This document shows positions 1 through 8,897 of a stretch of DNA of 64,000 nt, in pieces. The stretch covers positions 1,054,001 through 1,118,000 of the forward strand of contig NZ_MEHJ01000001.1 of the NCBI RefSeq assembly GCF_001746415.1, written 5' to 3'. A model generated the notes under the pieces. It was not told the origin of the DNA and did not search any database. It saw nothing but the letters and a program-made list of their open reading frames with translations. The translations under genes and the position numbers were made by a program. Position 1 is the stretch's first letter. The number at the start of each line of letters is the position of its first letter. Origin of the DNA: Streptomyces agglomeratus (lineage in GTDB: Bacteria; Actinomycetota; Actinomycetes; Streptomycetales; Streptomycetaceae).

Positions 1-258
1 GTTCCCGGCGTAGGACCACTCCAGCTTCCAGCCGTTCACCGCGTCACCGGTGTTGGTGACCGTGACGGCGGCTCCGAAGCCGGTGCTCCACTGGTTGGTG
101 ACCTTGTAGTCGACGGTGCAGCCGGGAGCGGCGGCGCCGGCCGGCGTGCTCAGGGTGGCGGCGGTCCCGCCGGCCGCCGCGATCACGGCACAGGCCGTGA
201 TCAGGGCGGCGCGCCTTCGGGACGGTGTGGTGGCGCGGGAGGTCATGGTGTGTCGCAT
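1..258 (-). CDS. Secreted CBM2 carbohydrate-binding protein, N-terminal part (runs off window)
   Basis: Only the first 86 codons are present; the gene continues beyond base 1. The protein opens with a basic stretch and a hydrophobic signal peptide, followed by a CVDYKVTNQWSTGFGA segment and a TNTGDAVNGWKLEWS segment, which match the start of a family 2 cellulose/chitin-binding module. The cysteine, NQW, GF and GW-L-W positions are typical. The ATG at 258 follows an AAGGAG six bases upstream. A perfect CebR operator lies about 185 bases upstream and a degenerate one 32 bases upstream, so cellulose-responsive control is likely. The catalytic domain (cellulase, xylanase or LPMO) cannot be told from what is visible. 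Confidence 0.85.
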   Translation of the reverse strand, partial: MRHTMTSRATTPSRRRAALITACAVIAAAGGTAATLSTPAGAAAPGCTVDYKVTNQWSTGFGAAVTVTNTGDAVNGWKLEWSYAGN

Positions 259-289
259 GAGCGACTCCTTGTCGGTCGGGATCAACTGA

Positions 290-303
290 CGGAATCGCTC
301 CCA
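290..303. promoter_or_regulatory. Degenerate CebR-like operator
   Basis: CGGAATCGCTCCCA matches 11 of 14 bases of the CebR palindrome TGGGAGCGCTCCCA, with the right half intact. It lies between the start codon at 258 and the perfect copy at 443-456. A second weak site would allow cooperative repression, but this is inference. Confidence 0.45.
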
Positions 304-375
304 CTGGTGTTCTGGAAGCTAGCACCGAGTAGCCGTGGGGAACAGAAAGGGTCACGAGCTTTTTCGAAAACACAC

Positions 376-393
376 TGTCGAATTAATTCGACA
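376..393. promoter_or_regulatory. 18-bp perfect AT-rich palindrome
   Basis: TGTCGAATTAATTCGACA is a perfect inverted repeat in a markedly AT-rich island of an otherwise GC-rich region. A second palindrome, TTTTCGAAAA, lies at 361-370. Both sit between the CebR operator and the CBM2 gene and could overlap its promoter or bind another regulator. I do not recognise a known binding protein. Confidence 0.5.
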
Positions 394-442
394 CCGTGAT
401 TCACGCGGAAGCTCTTGACACTCTTCTGTCGTCGAGCAACTT

Positions 443-456
443 TGGGAGCGCTCCCA
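443..456. promoter_or_regulatory. CebR operator (perfect 14-bp palindrome)
   Basis: TGGGAGCGCTCCCA is identical to the established operator of CebR, the cellobiose-responsive LacI-family repressor of streptomycetes. The only gene reading away from it is the CBM2 protein starting at 258, so that gene is probably part of the cellulose regulon. Confidence 0.85.
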
Positions 457-524
457 CTGGTTCCCTGCTCGTCCGTCGAGCTCCCCCACGCACACACCAG
501 GAGAGACGTCTGCGCATGCCTGCC

Positions 525-2198
525 TCATCCGGCCTTCCGCTCCGGCGGCAGGGCCCTTCCCGGCCCGCGTTCCGGCGGCACGTCCGAGGCGGACTTCGCC
601 GAGGGGTCGCCGGTTCCGGCACCCGCCCGTGGCGCGGCCGTCGAGGAGTCGAGCACCCATTTCTGCCCGACGGAGCCGTTACGGACCTTCACCACCACGT
701 CCGCGCCCTTCTCCGGGGACGCGGGTACCACGGCGAGTCCGTCACGCCGGCGGGGCAGCAACTGGCCCTGCACGGTGAGGTCGTAGCGCAGGCCGTCGAC
801 GTCCCGCTCCTTGGTGCCCGCGCATCCGGCGAGGGTGACCATGCCGTCGCCCGCGCGGGAGTCGAGGCACAGTTCGGGGTCCGCGAAACTCCGGAGCAGA
901 CCGTCGGTCCCGTACGACCACTGCTGGTTCTTCCCGGCGGAGCAGTCGCTCATCGCCGTACCGGCTCCGGGCCTCGCGTCGCCGCCGCGGATGTCGAGGC
1001 ACAGATCCGACCCCGCGTTGCGCAGCCTGGCATGGCCGAAGACGCCCGGGAAGCCCGCCGAGGCGGCCGGCGGTACGGCCGACGGGACGAGGGAGCCCGG
1101 GCCGGACGGCTCCACCTGGCCGCCGGTCGGGCCCGTGGAGGCCGCGCCCCCGGCGCCACGGCCGTCGCCCGAGGAGAGGCCGACGACGAGAAGGGTCGCG
1201 AGTACGGCGGCCGCGACGAGCCCGGCCCCCGCCCCGACGGACTTCGAAGGCAGCCGCGACGGCGTGAGGCGCCCGCCCGTCGCGTTCGTACGGGACAGCA
1301 GCCGGTGGCGTCCGCCCTCCGGGCGGCGGCCGCCCGGGTCGCCGGCCCGCGTCCGCTGCGCACCGCGGCCCGGTCGCGAGTCGAGGTAGCGCCTGGCGCC
1401 CCAGCCCAGTACCGCTTCGCTGAGCAGAACACCCGGACCGCTGCGGCAGAGCCCGAGTTGTTCGGCGGCGTGCCGGCAGTACCGGCACTCCAGTACGTGC
1501 TTGCGGACATCGGGCAGCAAGGCGCCGCCGCGGCGGATCGGTATGTCCAGCAGGCGGTTGTAGAACCGGCATTCGGCGGCCGGGGCGAGATCTCTGTGGG
1601 CGCGCACACAGCCGGCCCGGAATTGCTCCCGCGCCTGCTCCAGCACGGCGGTCGCGGTGCCGGCATCCATGCCGAGCAGACCGGCCGGTACGGATATGGG
1701 CTCGGCTTCGACCTCGGTGTGCCACAGCAGACACTGGGCGGCCCCCGGGAGGGCACGGAAAGACCGCTCGGCGAGCACACGATTTCCGGGCGGGTTGGAC
1801 TGGGCGATCCGCATGCCGCGCGCACCGGAGGATTTCCCCAGTTCCGGCAGAACAGCGGATACGCAGTTGTCGCCGGACCAGGCCGTGACGGTTTCCCTTA
1901 CGGCGACCAGGAGCCGGGGGCGCAGCGCGTCGCCCGACTCCCTTCGCCGCAGATCTTCCAGCACCTGACGGAAGGTCGCGGTGGCCGCCATCGAGGCCGC
2001 CTTCCCGGGAGAGCCGAGGCAGATGACCGCGTAGTCGTACGTCGGCTGCCAGTGCCGCGCGAGCAGCAGGGCGAGCGGACGGGCGGCCTCGCCCTGTGCA
2101 CGGCCCGCCAGTTGGGCGGTGAGGCTCTCGTCCGACTCCAGGGGAGCCGCACCGGCACTGGGGGGGTAGGACGGTCGAGGGGGGTGGGGGGTGTACAC
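525..2198 (-). CDS. Membrane protein with sigma-like/zinc-finger N-terminus and C-terminal ricin B lectin domain
   Basis: About 557 residues. The N-terminal half has a degenerate RNA polymerase sigma region 2-like helix bundle (roughly 26-105) and a region 4-like stretch (around AQCLLWHTEVEAEP and LLGMDAGTATAVLEQAREQFR). A putative anti-sigma zinc finger with HVLECRYC follows. One membrane segment is present (SVGAGAGLVAAAVLATLLVV), then a Gly/Pro/Ser linker and a beta-trefoil ricin-type lectin (about 400-530) with paired CLD and QQW-type motifs. The cytosolic part may be regulatory and the lectin outside may sense a glycan; this is inferred from layout. The GTG at 2198 is chosen because AAGGAA lies eight bases upstream; the frame is open 147 bases further. 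It reads toward, but is not coupled to, the CBM2 gene. Confidence 0.75.
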   Translation of the reverse strand: MYTPHPPRPSYPPSAGAAPLESDESLTAQLAGRAQGEAARPLALLLARHWQPTYDYAVICLGSPGKAASMAATATFRQVLEDLRRRESGDALRPRLLVAVRETVTAWSGDNCVSAVLPELGKSSGARGMRIAQSNPPGNRVLAERSFRALPGAAQCLLWHTEVEAEPISVPAGLLGMDAGTATAVLEQAREQFRAGCVRAHRDLAPAAECRFYNRLLDIPIRRGGALLPDVRKHVLECRYCRHAAEQLGLCRSGPGVLLSEAVLGWGARRYLDSRPGRGAQRTRAGDPGGRRPEGGRHRLLSRTNATGGRLTPSRLPSKSVGAGAGLVAAAVLATLLVVGLSSGDGRGAGGAASTGPTGGQVEPSGPGSLVPSAVPPAASAGFPGVFGHARLRNAGSDLCLDIRGGDARPGAGTAMSDCSAGKNQQWSYGTDGLLRSFADPELCLDSRAGDGMVTLAGCAGTKERDVDGLRYDLTVQGQLLPRRRDGLAVVPASPEKGADVVVKVRNGSVGQKWVLDSSTAAPRAGAGTGDPSAKSASDVPPERGPGRALPPERKAG

Positions 2199-2432
2199 GG
2201 AACTGATTCCTTCCAGGGCACCGGATGGATGGAACACAGAGTTTCCGCTCAGCAGAAAGGCGGCCCAGCACGGGGAAATCGTCACTGAGGCGCTTATCAG
2301 GTCAGCCGGTGCGGAATTCCCTGAGGAGTGAATGGCTTGGACCAATGCCTCTGTTGAGGGAGTTCACCCTCGCACAAGTGACTCATGAGAAACAAGGAGA
2401 TCGAGTGATCTTCATTCACCCAGGAAAGGAGT

Positions 2433-3710
2433 TCAGCGAGGGTTACCGGCGGTACTCGCACCCACTTTCGAAAATCCCGGGCGCATCGGCCCGCTCCGGC
2501 CGGGCAGACACAGCGCGGCCGCCGCCGGCACCGCGGCGAGGGCCAGCCAGGGCAGCACCCCGCCCCGGCCGAAGAGGGCGCCGAGCGGGGCGCTGCCCAC
2601 GAGCACCAGCAGTCCGGCCGAGGACGACAGGGCGCCCACGCCCAGTCCGAGATGCCCGTCGGTCAGATCGGGCACCCAGGCCCTGGCGGCCGGGACCACC
2701 AGCATCTGCCCCACGGACAGCAGGACGACGAAGACCAGCGAGGGACCGAGCCCGCCGAACGCCCGCACCGGCAGCAGCGCGGCCGCAGCCAGCGAGCCGG
2801 CCGCCATCAGCAGCAGGCCCAGCAGCATCGCCGTACGCGGCGACAGCCGCCGTGCCGCCCAGCGGGAGACGGGGAGCTGACCGGCGATCACCAGCACGGA
2901 GGAGAGCGTGAAGAGCCAGCCGAGCGCGGCCTGCCCGCCGGTGGCCCGCTCGACCTCCTGAGGGAGGGCCAGATACAACTGGTTGTATACGATCAGATAG
3001 CCGCCGTACGCGGCGCACAGCGCCAGGAAACGGCGGTTGCGCAGCACCGCCCGGGCGCCGCCCGGAGCCGAAGCGAGCGTGTCGGCCGGTGACTTCGCGG
3101 GCGTGCAGGGCATGAGCCGCAGGTGCCCCAGGAACACCACGACGAAGACGCCGGCCCCGGCCAGGCAGGCGGCTCGGAAGCCGATGGGGAGCAGGGCAGC
3201 CCCCAGCGGCGGCCCGAGCAGTGCGCCCGCCTGCCCGGCCGCGTTGAAGAGGGCCAGTACGCGGGTGCGCGCGACACCGGTCGCCGCCTCGTGCAGTACG
3301 GCCTGCCGTACGGTCTCCGTCTCCACGGCGGGCGAAAACAGCGCCGCCGCGAAGCCCACCAGCAGCACCGAGCCGATCACCGCCCAGGTGTCCTGGGCGA
3401 ACCCCAGCCAGGTGAAGCCCGCCACCCGCAGCGCGCAGCCGGCGAGGACCACCGGACGCGGGCCGAAGCGGTCGGTGAGGGTCCCGCCGACCACGAAGAG
3501 GCCCTGCTGGCTGAAGGTGCGCAGGCCGAGGACCAGCCCCACCAGCCAGCCGGCGAGCGCCAGCGTGCCGCCCAAGTGGGCGGTGAGGAAGGGAAGTACG
3601 GCGAAGAAGCCGATGTTGAACGCGAACTGGGTGCCGATCAGCAGCCGTGGCAGCGGCGGCAGCCCGCGCAGCAGGCCGGCGGCCGGGGCGGCGGGCCCGG
3701 TGCCGGTCAT
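2433..3710 (-). CDS. MFS transporter (putative metallophore or drug exporter)
   Basis: About 425 residues with the usual twelve hydrophobic segments of the major facilitator superfamily and the loop 2-3 motif GGTLTDRFGPRPV. It is the last gene of a coupled operon; its ATG (3710) overlaps the stop of the upstream ATPase gene by four bases. An MFS efflux pump at the end of an OppABCDF-type importer operon is the arrangement of opine metallophore systems (CntABCDF plus CntE). With the Zur-like box upstream of the operon this suggests export of a zinc-binding small molecule. The substrate is inferred only; an antibiotic exporter is the alternative. Confidence 0.8.
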   Translation of the reverse strand: MTGTGPAAPAAGLLRGLPPLPRLLIGTQFAFNIGFFAVLPFLTAHLGGTLALAGWLVGLVLGLRTFSQQGLFVVGGTLTDRFGPRPVVLAGCALRVAGFTWLGFAQDTWAVIGSVLLVGFAAALFSPAVETETVRQAVLHEAATGVARTRVLALFNAAGQAGALLGPPLGAALLPIGFRAACLAGAGVFVVVFLGHLRLMPCTPAKSPADTLASAPGGARAVLRNRRFLALCAAYGGYLIVYNQLYLALPQEVERATGGQAALGWLFTLSSVLVIAGQLPVSRWAARRLSPRTAMLLGLLLMAAGSLAAAALLPVRAFGGLGPSLVFVVLLSVGQMLVVPAARAWVPDLTDGHLGLGVGALSSSAGLLVLVGSAPLGALFGRGGVLPWLALAAVPAAAALCLPGRSGPMRPGFSKVGASTAGNPR

Positions 3711-4492
3711 CGGACGGCGCCGAGGCCGGGCACGGCGGACAGCAGCTCGCGCGTGCGGGCGTGCGAGGGCGTCTCGCACACGTCCGCGACCGCGCCCTGC
3801 TCCACGATCCGGCCCCGGTGCATCACCGCGACGCGATGCGCCACATGCCGTACGAGCGCGAGGTCGTGGGAGATGAGGAGACAGCCGAGACCCAGCTCGT
3901 CCTGGAGCCCGGTCAGCAGATTCATCACCCCGGCCCGCACCGAAGGGTCGAGCGCCGAGACCGGTTCGTCGAGCACCAGCACCTTGGGGTCGCAGGCCAG
4001 CGCGCGGGCGATGCCCACCCGCTGGCACTGGCCGCCGGACAGTTCCCTCGGCAGCCGGGCGCCCAGGGAACCGTCGAGGCCGACGAGTCCGAGCAGTTCC
4101 GCGACCCTGGCCGGGCCGGTCGCCGGGTCCCAGCGGCCCTGTACCCGCAGGGGTTCGGCGATGGCGTCCCGTACGCGCAGGCGGGGGCTGAGCGATCCGT
4201 ACGGGTCCTGGAAGACGGGCTGGAACGCGGGGCGCAGGGCCCGCAGTGCGGGCTCGCCCAGCGTCGTCAGCTCCCGCCCCTCGAAACGGACCGAGCCCGC
4301 CTCGGGGCGGCGGAGCATCAGTACCGCCGCGGCGGTACTCGACTTTCCCGAGCCCGACTCCCCCACGAGAGCCAGCGTCTGGCCGGCGCCGACCTCGAAC
4401 GACACCCGGTCCACGGCCCGCACCGGCTCACCCCGCCGCCCCCGCCCCGGATAGCGCACCGTCAGGTCCCGCACCGCCAGAAGTGGAATCAT
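3707..4492 (-). CDS. ABC transporter ATP-binding protein, OppF/NikE type
   Basis: About 261 residues, one nucleotide-binding domain. Walker A is GESGSGKSS near residue 42, the signature is LSGGQCQR, Walker B plus D-loop is VLVLDEPVSALD, and the switch histidine lies in LISHD. It energises uptake together with the OppD-type ATPase just upstream and the fused permease. Start and stop overlap both neighbours (ATGA junction at each end), so it is translationally coupled. The family transports peptides, nickel or metal-opine complexes; the motifs alone do not separate these. Confidence 0.88.
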   Translation of the reverse strand: MIPLLAVRDLTVRYPGRGRRGEPVRAVDRVSFEVGAGQTLALVGESGSGKSSTAAAVLMLRRPEAGSVRFEGRELTTLGEPALRALRPAFQPVFQDPYGSLSPRLRVRDAIAEPLRVQGRWDPATGPARVAELLGLVGLDGSLGARLPRELSGGQCQRVGIARALACDPKVLVLDEPVSALDPSVRAGVMNLLTGLQDELGLGCLLISHDLALVRHVAHRVAVMHRGRIVEQGAVADVCETPSHARTRELLSAVPGLGAVR

Positions 4493-5526
4493 GCCGCGCT
4501 CTCCTCGAACAGCCGGGTGAGGGGCACGGGCAGTGCGCCCAGGCGGTGGCACGCGGCCGTTCGTCCGGCCGCGGCGGCGACCGGCTCGGGCGGGGCCGTA
4601 CCGCAGATCTCGTCGGCGGCCGGGCAGCGGGGGGCGAAGGCGCAGCCCGCCGGCAGCGCCGAGGGGGAGGGCGGGGCGCCAGCGATCGAGGGCAGCCGCC
4701 GGCCGGCCCCGCGCGGCGCACGTGCGGGCGGCACAGAGGCGATCAAGCCCGCGGTGTACGGGGTGCGGGGGTCCTCGAAGACCTCCGTCACCGGACCCGA
4801 TTCCACCGGCCGGCACGCGTACATCACCAGCACGCTGTCGGCCTGCCCGGCGACGGTCCCCAGGTCGTGGGTGACCAGGAGGAGCGCCGCGCCGGTCTCC
4901 TTCCTGATGTCGCCGAGCAGGTGGAGGATCCGGTCCTGCACGGTGGGGTCGAGGGCGGTGGTCGGTTCGTCGGCGACGATCAGTTCCGGCCGGTTGATCA
5001 CGGCCATCGCGATGACGGCCCGCTGGCGCATGCCGCCGGAGAATTCGTGCGGGTACGCCCGGGCGCGCCGGCCCGCGTCCGCGATGCCGACCTGTTCGAG
5101 CGCGGCGACCGCGGCCCGGGTGGCCTCCGCCCGGCTGCCGTGCCGCACGGACCGTACGGCGAGCGCGAGTTGATCGCCGACGGTGTGTACGGGGCTGAGG
5201 ACGGACAGGGCGTCCTGGGGTACGAAGGCCGTCCGCCGGCCTCGCAGTTCCCGGTACGCCGACTGCGGCGCCCCCACCCACTCGCGGCCGTCGAACCGCA
5301 CACTCCCCCGTACCTCGGTGCCGGCCGGCAGCAGTCCGAGCACGGCCCGCGCGGTCAGCGACTTGCCGGCCCCCGATTCGCCGACGACGGCGAGCGCCTC
5401 GCCCGCCCGCACCGAGAACGACAGCCCGCGCACGGCGTGCAGGCCGCGCACGGTGATGTGCAGGTCCCGCACGTCGAGCAGAGCCCGTTCCGGGGCGCGC
5501 GGGGGTATCGCCGGTGTCGCTCTCAT
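4489..5526 (-). CDS. ABC transporter ATP-binding protein, OppD/NikD type
   Basis: About 345 residues. Walker A is GESGAGKS, the signature is FSGGMRQR, Walker B is LIVADEPTTALD, and the switch region is LVTHD. The C-terminal tail carries the oligopeptide/dipeptide extension with cysteines (GCAFAPRCPAADEIC) that is typical of OppD/DppD proteins. It pairs with the OppF-type protein downstream; its ATG overlaps the stop of the permease gene by four bases. The start at 5526 is supported by this coupling. Confidence 0.88.
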   Translation of the reverse strand: MRATPAIPPRAPERALLDVRDLHITVRGLHAVRGLSFSVRAGEALAVVGESGAGKSLTARAVLGLLPAGTEVRGSVRFDGREWVGAPQSAYRELRGRRTAFVPQDALSVLSPVHTVGDQLALAVRSVRHGSRAEATRAAVAALEQVGIADAGRRARAYPHEFSGGMRQRAVIAMAVINRPELIVADEPTTALDPTVQDRILHLLGDIRKETGAALLLVTHDLGTVAGQADSVLVMYACRPVESGPVTEVFEDPRTPYTAGLIASVPPARAPRGAGRRLPSIAGAPPSPSALPAGCAFAPRCPAADEICGTAPPEPVAAAAGRTAACHRLGALPVPLTRLFEESAA

Positions 5527-7331
5527 CGTGCGGGGTTTCCTTCCGGGACGATGGCACGGCCGCCGGGCAGCCGGCGCCGCACGCCTGCGATCAGTTGCCG
5601 CCCCGGCTTCGGCGCGGGGAGGGTGGACAGGGACACCGCCATCGCGGCCAGCAGCAACAGCATCGCCGCGGGCACCAGCGCGGCCCAGGGCGCGCGCTCC
5701 ACGTACGGCAGCGACTCGGCCAGGGTCAGCCCCCACTCGGGCGCCGGTGGCCGGGCGCCCAGGCCGAGGAACCCCAGCGACGCCAGAGCCAGAGCGATGC
5801 CGGGCAGCCGCAGGACGGCGTGGCGGGCGACCGGGGCCGCGACCGCCGGGAGGATGTGGCGGGTCAGGATCCACAACGGCGGGGAGCCGATGGCGCGTTG
5901 CGCGGTGAGGTGGGCGGAGGCACGGGTCTCCTGGACCAGCGCGGCCGCGTGCGCGGCGAGCGGCGGCCACGAGACGAGGGCGACCGCGACGGAGGCGCCG
6001 GGGATGCCGGGGCCGAGGACCGCCGCGACGAGGATGCCGGCGATCACCGGCGGCACCGCGTTCGCGGTCTCGGCGGCGCCCGCCGCGATGCCCGGCAGGA
6101 ATCCCGCGGCGACGGCGACGACGTACGAACTGGCGCAGACCAGCACGGCGATGCCCACCGTGGCCGCCGCCCCGTGCCCGGCCCGGGCGAGTACGTCACG
6201 GCCGAGCGAGTCGGTGCCCAGCGGATGCGTCAGGTCAGGAGCGCCGAGCCTGGCCGCCGTGTCGACGTGCAGCGGATCGAGCAGCAGGCCCCAGCAGATC
6301 ACGGTCATGAGCGTCAGTCCGCAGACGACCGGCACCGCACGCCGCAGCCGCCCCGCCTTCCGTTCACCCGGCGCGGGCAGCGACAGCGCGGCGTCACGGA
6401 GCCCGGGGCCGAGCATCCGGCGCCGGGCTGCCTGTGTCAGCACCCCGGCGACCAGGCCCAGCAGTACGAGGGCCAGAACGGAGCCCTGGAGCAGCGGCAG
6501 ATCCTGCGACTCCGCCGCGCCGAGCGCGGTACGCCCGATGCCGGGCACCGCGAAGACCGTCTCCACAGCGACGGCGCCGCCTGTGAGGCCGACGGCGACC
6601 AGCCCGAGCTGGGGCAGGACCGCGGGCACGGCGCGGCGCAGCGCCGCCCGGCCGATGACGACGGGCGTACAGCCCGACGACCGCCACAACCCGGCCCACC
6701 GCTCCTCGAACACGGCGGGCAGCGCGTCGTCGACCAGCCTGCCCACGATGCCGCCCGCCGGAATACCGAGCGCTAGCGCGGGCAGCACTAGGTGCCGGGG
6801 TCCTTGCCACCCGTACGGCGGGAACCAGCCCAGCCACACCGAGAGCGCCACGAGCAGCAGTGTGGCGAGCAGGAATTCGGGCAGCGCGGCCAGCGCCGCC
6901 GCCGGGGCGCCCGTTCCGGCGTCGCCGCGCAGGGTGCCCCGTGCCCCCCGTACCAGCGTGGGAGCGCACAGCGCGCAGGCGATCAGCAGTGCCACGGCCA
7001 TCAGCGTCAGGGAAACACCGAGGCCGGACAGTACCGAGGGCAGCACCTCGGCGCCGTTGGCCCAGGAGCGTCCGAAGTCGCCGCGCAGTACGTCGCGGAA
7101 CCAGTCTCCGAGCAGCGACAAGGGCCCTGCGCCGAGGCCGAGTTCCCGGCGTACGGCGTCCAGCGCCTCCTGGGTCGGCTCCTGTTCGGCGGAGCGGGCA
7201 CGCAGTACGGACAGTGCGGGGTCGCGTCCGGAGAGCCAGGGCAGCAGTCCGACCACGGCGACGATCAGGGCGAGGGCGCCGGCGCGTGAGACGAGCACGC
7301 CGGCGCGCCGCGGAACCGGCACGGCCGTCAC
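5523..7331 (-). CDS. ABC permease, natural OppB-OppC fusion
   Basis: About 602 residues, twice the length of one permease. The N-terminal half (about 1-310) is OppB/NikB-like, with a long periplasmic-type loop (ARSAEQEPTQEALDAVRRELGL) and an EAA-like loop near VFAVPGIGRTALG. The C-terminal half (about 330-590) is OppC/NikC-like, with THPLGTDSLGRDVLARAGHG and a second EAA region. Normally these are two genes; here they form one open frame with no internal stop. The GTG start at 7331 overlaps the binding-protein stop (GTGA). It forms the membrane channel of the importer. Confidence 0.87.
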   Translation of the reverse strand: MTAVPVPRRAGVLVSRAGALALIVAVVGLLPWLSGRDPALSVLRARSAEQEPTQEALDAVRRELGLGAGPLSLLGDWFRDVLRGDFGRSWANGAEVLPSVLSGLGVSLTLMAVALLIACALCAPTLVRGARGTLRGDAGTGAPAAALAALPEFLLATLLLVALSVWLGWFPPYGWQGPRHLVLPALALGIPAGGIVGRLVDDALPAVFEERWAGLWRSSGCTPVVIGRAALRRAVPAVLPQLGLVAVGLTGGAVAVETVFAVPGIGRTALGAAESQDLPLLQGSVLALVLLGLVAGVLTQAARRRMLGPGLRDAALSLPAPGERKAGRLRRAVPVVCGLTLMTVICWGLLLDPLHVDTAARLGAPDLTHPLGTDSLGRDVLARAGHGAAATVGIAVLVCASSYVVAVAAGFLPGIAAGAAETANAVPPVIAGILVAAVLGPGIPGASVAVALVSWPPLAAHAAALVQETRASAHLTAQRAIGSPPLWILTRHILPAVAAPVARHAVLRLPGIALALASLGFLGLGARPPAPEWGLTLAESLPYVERAPWAALVPAAMLLLLAAMAVSLSTLPAPKPGRQLIAGVRRRLPGGRAIVPEGNPAR

Positions 7332-8842
7332 TTCAGACGGGTGTCGGCGGTGACGAGGGTCCGCTCACGCGGGTCCTTCGTGGAGCCGGTGACGGAGGGG
7401 GCGTCACCCTGGACGACGCGCTCGTGCAGCATGGGGATGGCCGCGTCGGTCCTCAGTACCGCCGCCTCGGCGTCCAGGATCGCGGCGCGGCGGGCGTCTC
7501 CGGCGGCGGTGGCCGCGGCCTTCCGCACGGCCTTGTCGACGTTCTTGTCGCACAGCTGGGCGAGGTTGAAGGATCCCTCGCAGGTGAAGTCGGACTGCAT
7601 GTACGCCGCCGGGTCGCCGGAGTCGAGAACGGTGGCCCGCGACAGGACGAACGCGTCGAACTTCCCGGCGAGCGCGTCCTCCTCGATGTGCGCGTACTCC
7701 CGTACGACCTGCTTCACCTCGAAGCCCGCTTCCTCCAGTTGCTGTTGCAGGACGGAGGCGGCCTCGGGCAGCTCCGCCCGGTCGGAGAAGGTGGCGAGCG
7801 TGATGGCCGCCCCGTGTGGGGCCTCGCCCTTCGTACGCCCCTTCAGTGCGGCGCGCCCTTCGGCGGCCCAGGGCAGCGCGGGGCCGAGCAGCCCCTCGGC
7901 GCGGTCGGCCCGGTTCTCGTACACGCCTTCGACCAGTTCCCGGGCGTCGATCGCCTCGCGCGCGGCGGCCCGCAGTCCGGCGTCCTTGAATGGTCCCCTT
8001 CTGGTGTTCAGATACAGGGTGTTGGTGCGCGGCATCGGCACCTCGGTGATCGTCTTCTCGTCGAGGAGCGAAGCCTGGGAGACGGGCACCGCTTCGGCGA
8101 TGTGGGCCTCGCCGCTGCGGATGGCGGCGGCCCGGGCGGCGCCGTCCGGTACGAAGGAGACATCGATCCCTGCGGCCTTGGCCTTCTTGCCCCAGTAGCC
8201 GTCGTACCGGTCGAGCGCGGCGGTCGAGGTGCCGCCGACCTTCACCAGCTCGTACGGTCCGCTGCCGGTGCCGACCGGATTCACCGTGCCGGACTTCCGG
8301 TACGCGCTCTTGGCGAGCACGGCCAGCTGCGGCGAGGACAGGCGCTGGGGCACCAGGGGGTCGGGGACCGCGGTGGTGACGACGACCTTGTCGCCGTCGG
8401 CCTTCGCGGTCAGTTCCACGCCGTCGAGGATGCGCGGCTTGGGGGAAGCCTTGGTGGCGCGAGTGAGGCTGTGGGCCGCGACCTCGGCGGTGAGTTCGCT
8501 GCCGTCGTGGAAGGTCACGCCGTCGCGGACGGTGAACTCCCAGGTGGTGGCGGACTTCCGCGCCCAGCCGGTGGCCAGCCCCGGTCGGGCGTCGCCCGCG
8601 TCGTCGAGGCTGATCAGCGTCTCGGCGGTGGACCAGCGCGAGAGTTTGAAGGCGTCGTCACTGAGCGGCGACAGGCCGGAGCGGGGCGGCTGGAGCATCG
8701 CGAGCCGTATCCGGCCGCCGCCGTCGTCGTCGCCGTCGCCGTCGCGGGTGGCGCTGTCGCCTGCCGGGGCGAAACAGCCGGTCAGGAGCAGGGCCGAGGC
8801 CGCCGCCAGGGCGGTGGCGGACAGGGATATGCGCTGGTGCAC
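7328..8842 (-). CDS. ABC substrate-binding lipoprotein, SBP family 5 (OppA/NikA/CntA type)
   Basis: About 504 residues. The signal peptide ends in a lipobox (ALLLTGC), so the protein is anchored outside the membrane. The family 5 fold is shown by ARPGLATGW, WEFTVRDGVTFHDGSELTAEV and GTGSGPYELVKV. It is the first gene of the import operon; the 17-bp Zur-box-like palindrome lies 56-72 bases upstream of its ATG. Substrate is unknown: a peptide, nickel or zinc-metallophore complex are all possible, and the operator favours a zinc link. Confidence 0.87.
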   Translation of the reverse strand: MHQRISLSATALAAASALLLTGCFAPAGDSATRDGDGDDDGGGRIRLAMLQPPRSGLSPLSDDAFKLSRWSTAETLISLDDAGDARPGLATGWARKSATTWEFTVRDGVTFHDGSELTAEVAAHSLTRATKASPKPRILDGVELTAKADGDKVVVTTAVPDPLVPQRLSSPQLAVLAKSAYRKSGTVNPVGTGSGPYELVKVGGTSTAALDRYDGYWGKKAKAAGIDVSFVPDGAARAAAIRSGEAHIAEAVPVSQASLLDEKTITEVPMPRTNTLYLNTRRGPFKDAGLRAAAREAIDARELVEGVYENRADRAEGLLGPALPWAAEGRAALKGRTKGEAPHGAAITLATFSDRAELPEAASVLQQQLEEAGFEVKQVVREYAHIEEDALAGKFDAFVLSRATVLDSGDPAAYMQSDFTCEGSFNLAQLCDKNVDKAVRKAAATAAGDARRAAILDAEAAVLRTDAAIPMLHERVVQGDAPSVTGSTKDPRERTLVTADTRLK

Positions 8843-8897
8843 GGATACTCCGGGGGCGGTGCGGACGATCGCGGGTAGGTGAAAGTGAAACTAGCAC

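Noticed and set aside
415..420. TTGACA as a plus-strand promoter
   Set aside because: No gene reads rightward from it and no matching -10 lies at the proper distance.
396..2288. Plus-strand open frame of 630 codons
   Set aside because: It is antisense to the sigma/lectin protein and lacks recognisable motifs.
4246..7353. Very long plus-strand open frame (over 1000 codons)
   Set aside because: It is antisense to four real ABC genes with clear Walker and permease motifs; its composition is Arg/Pro/Ala-rich shadow sequence.
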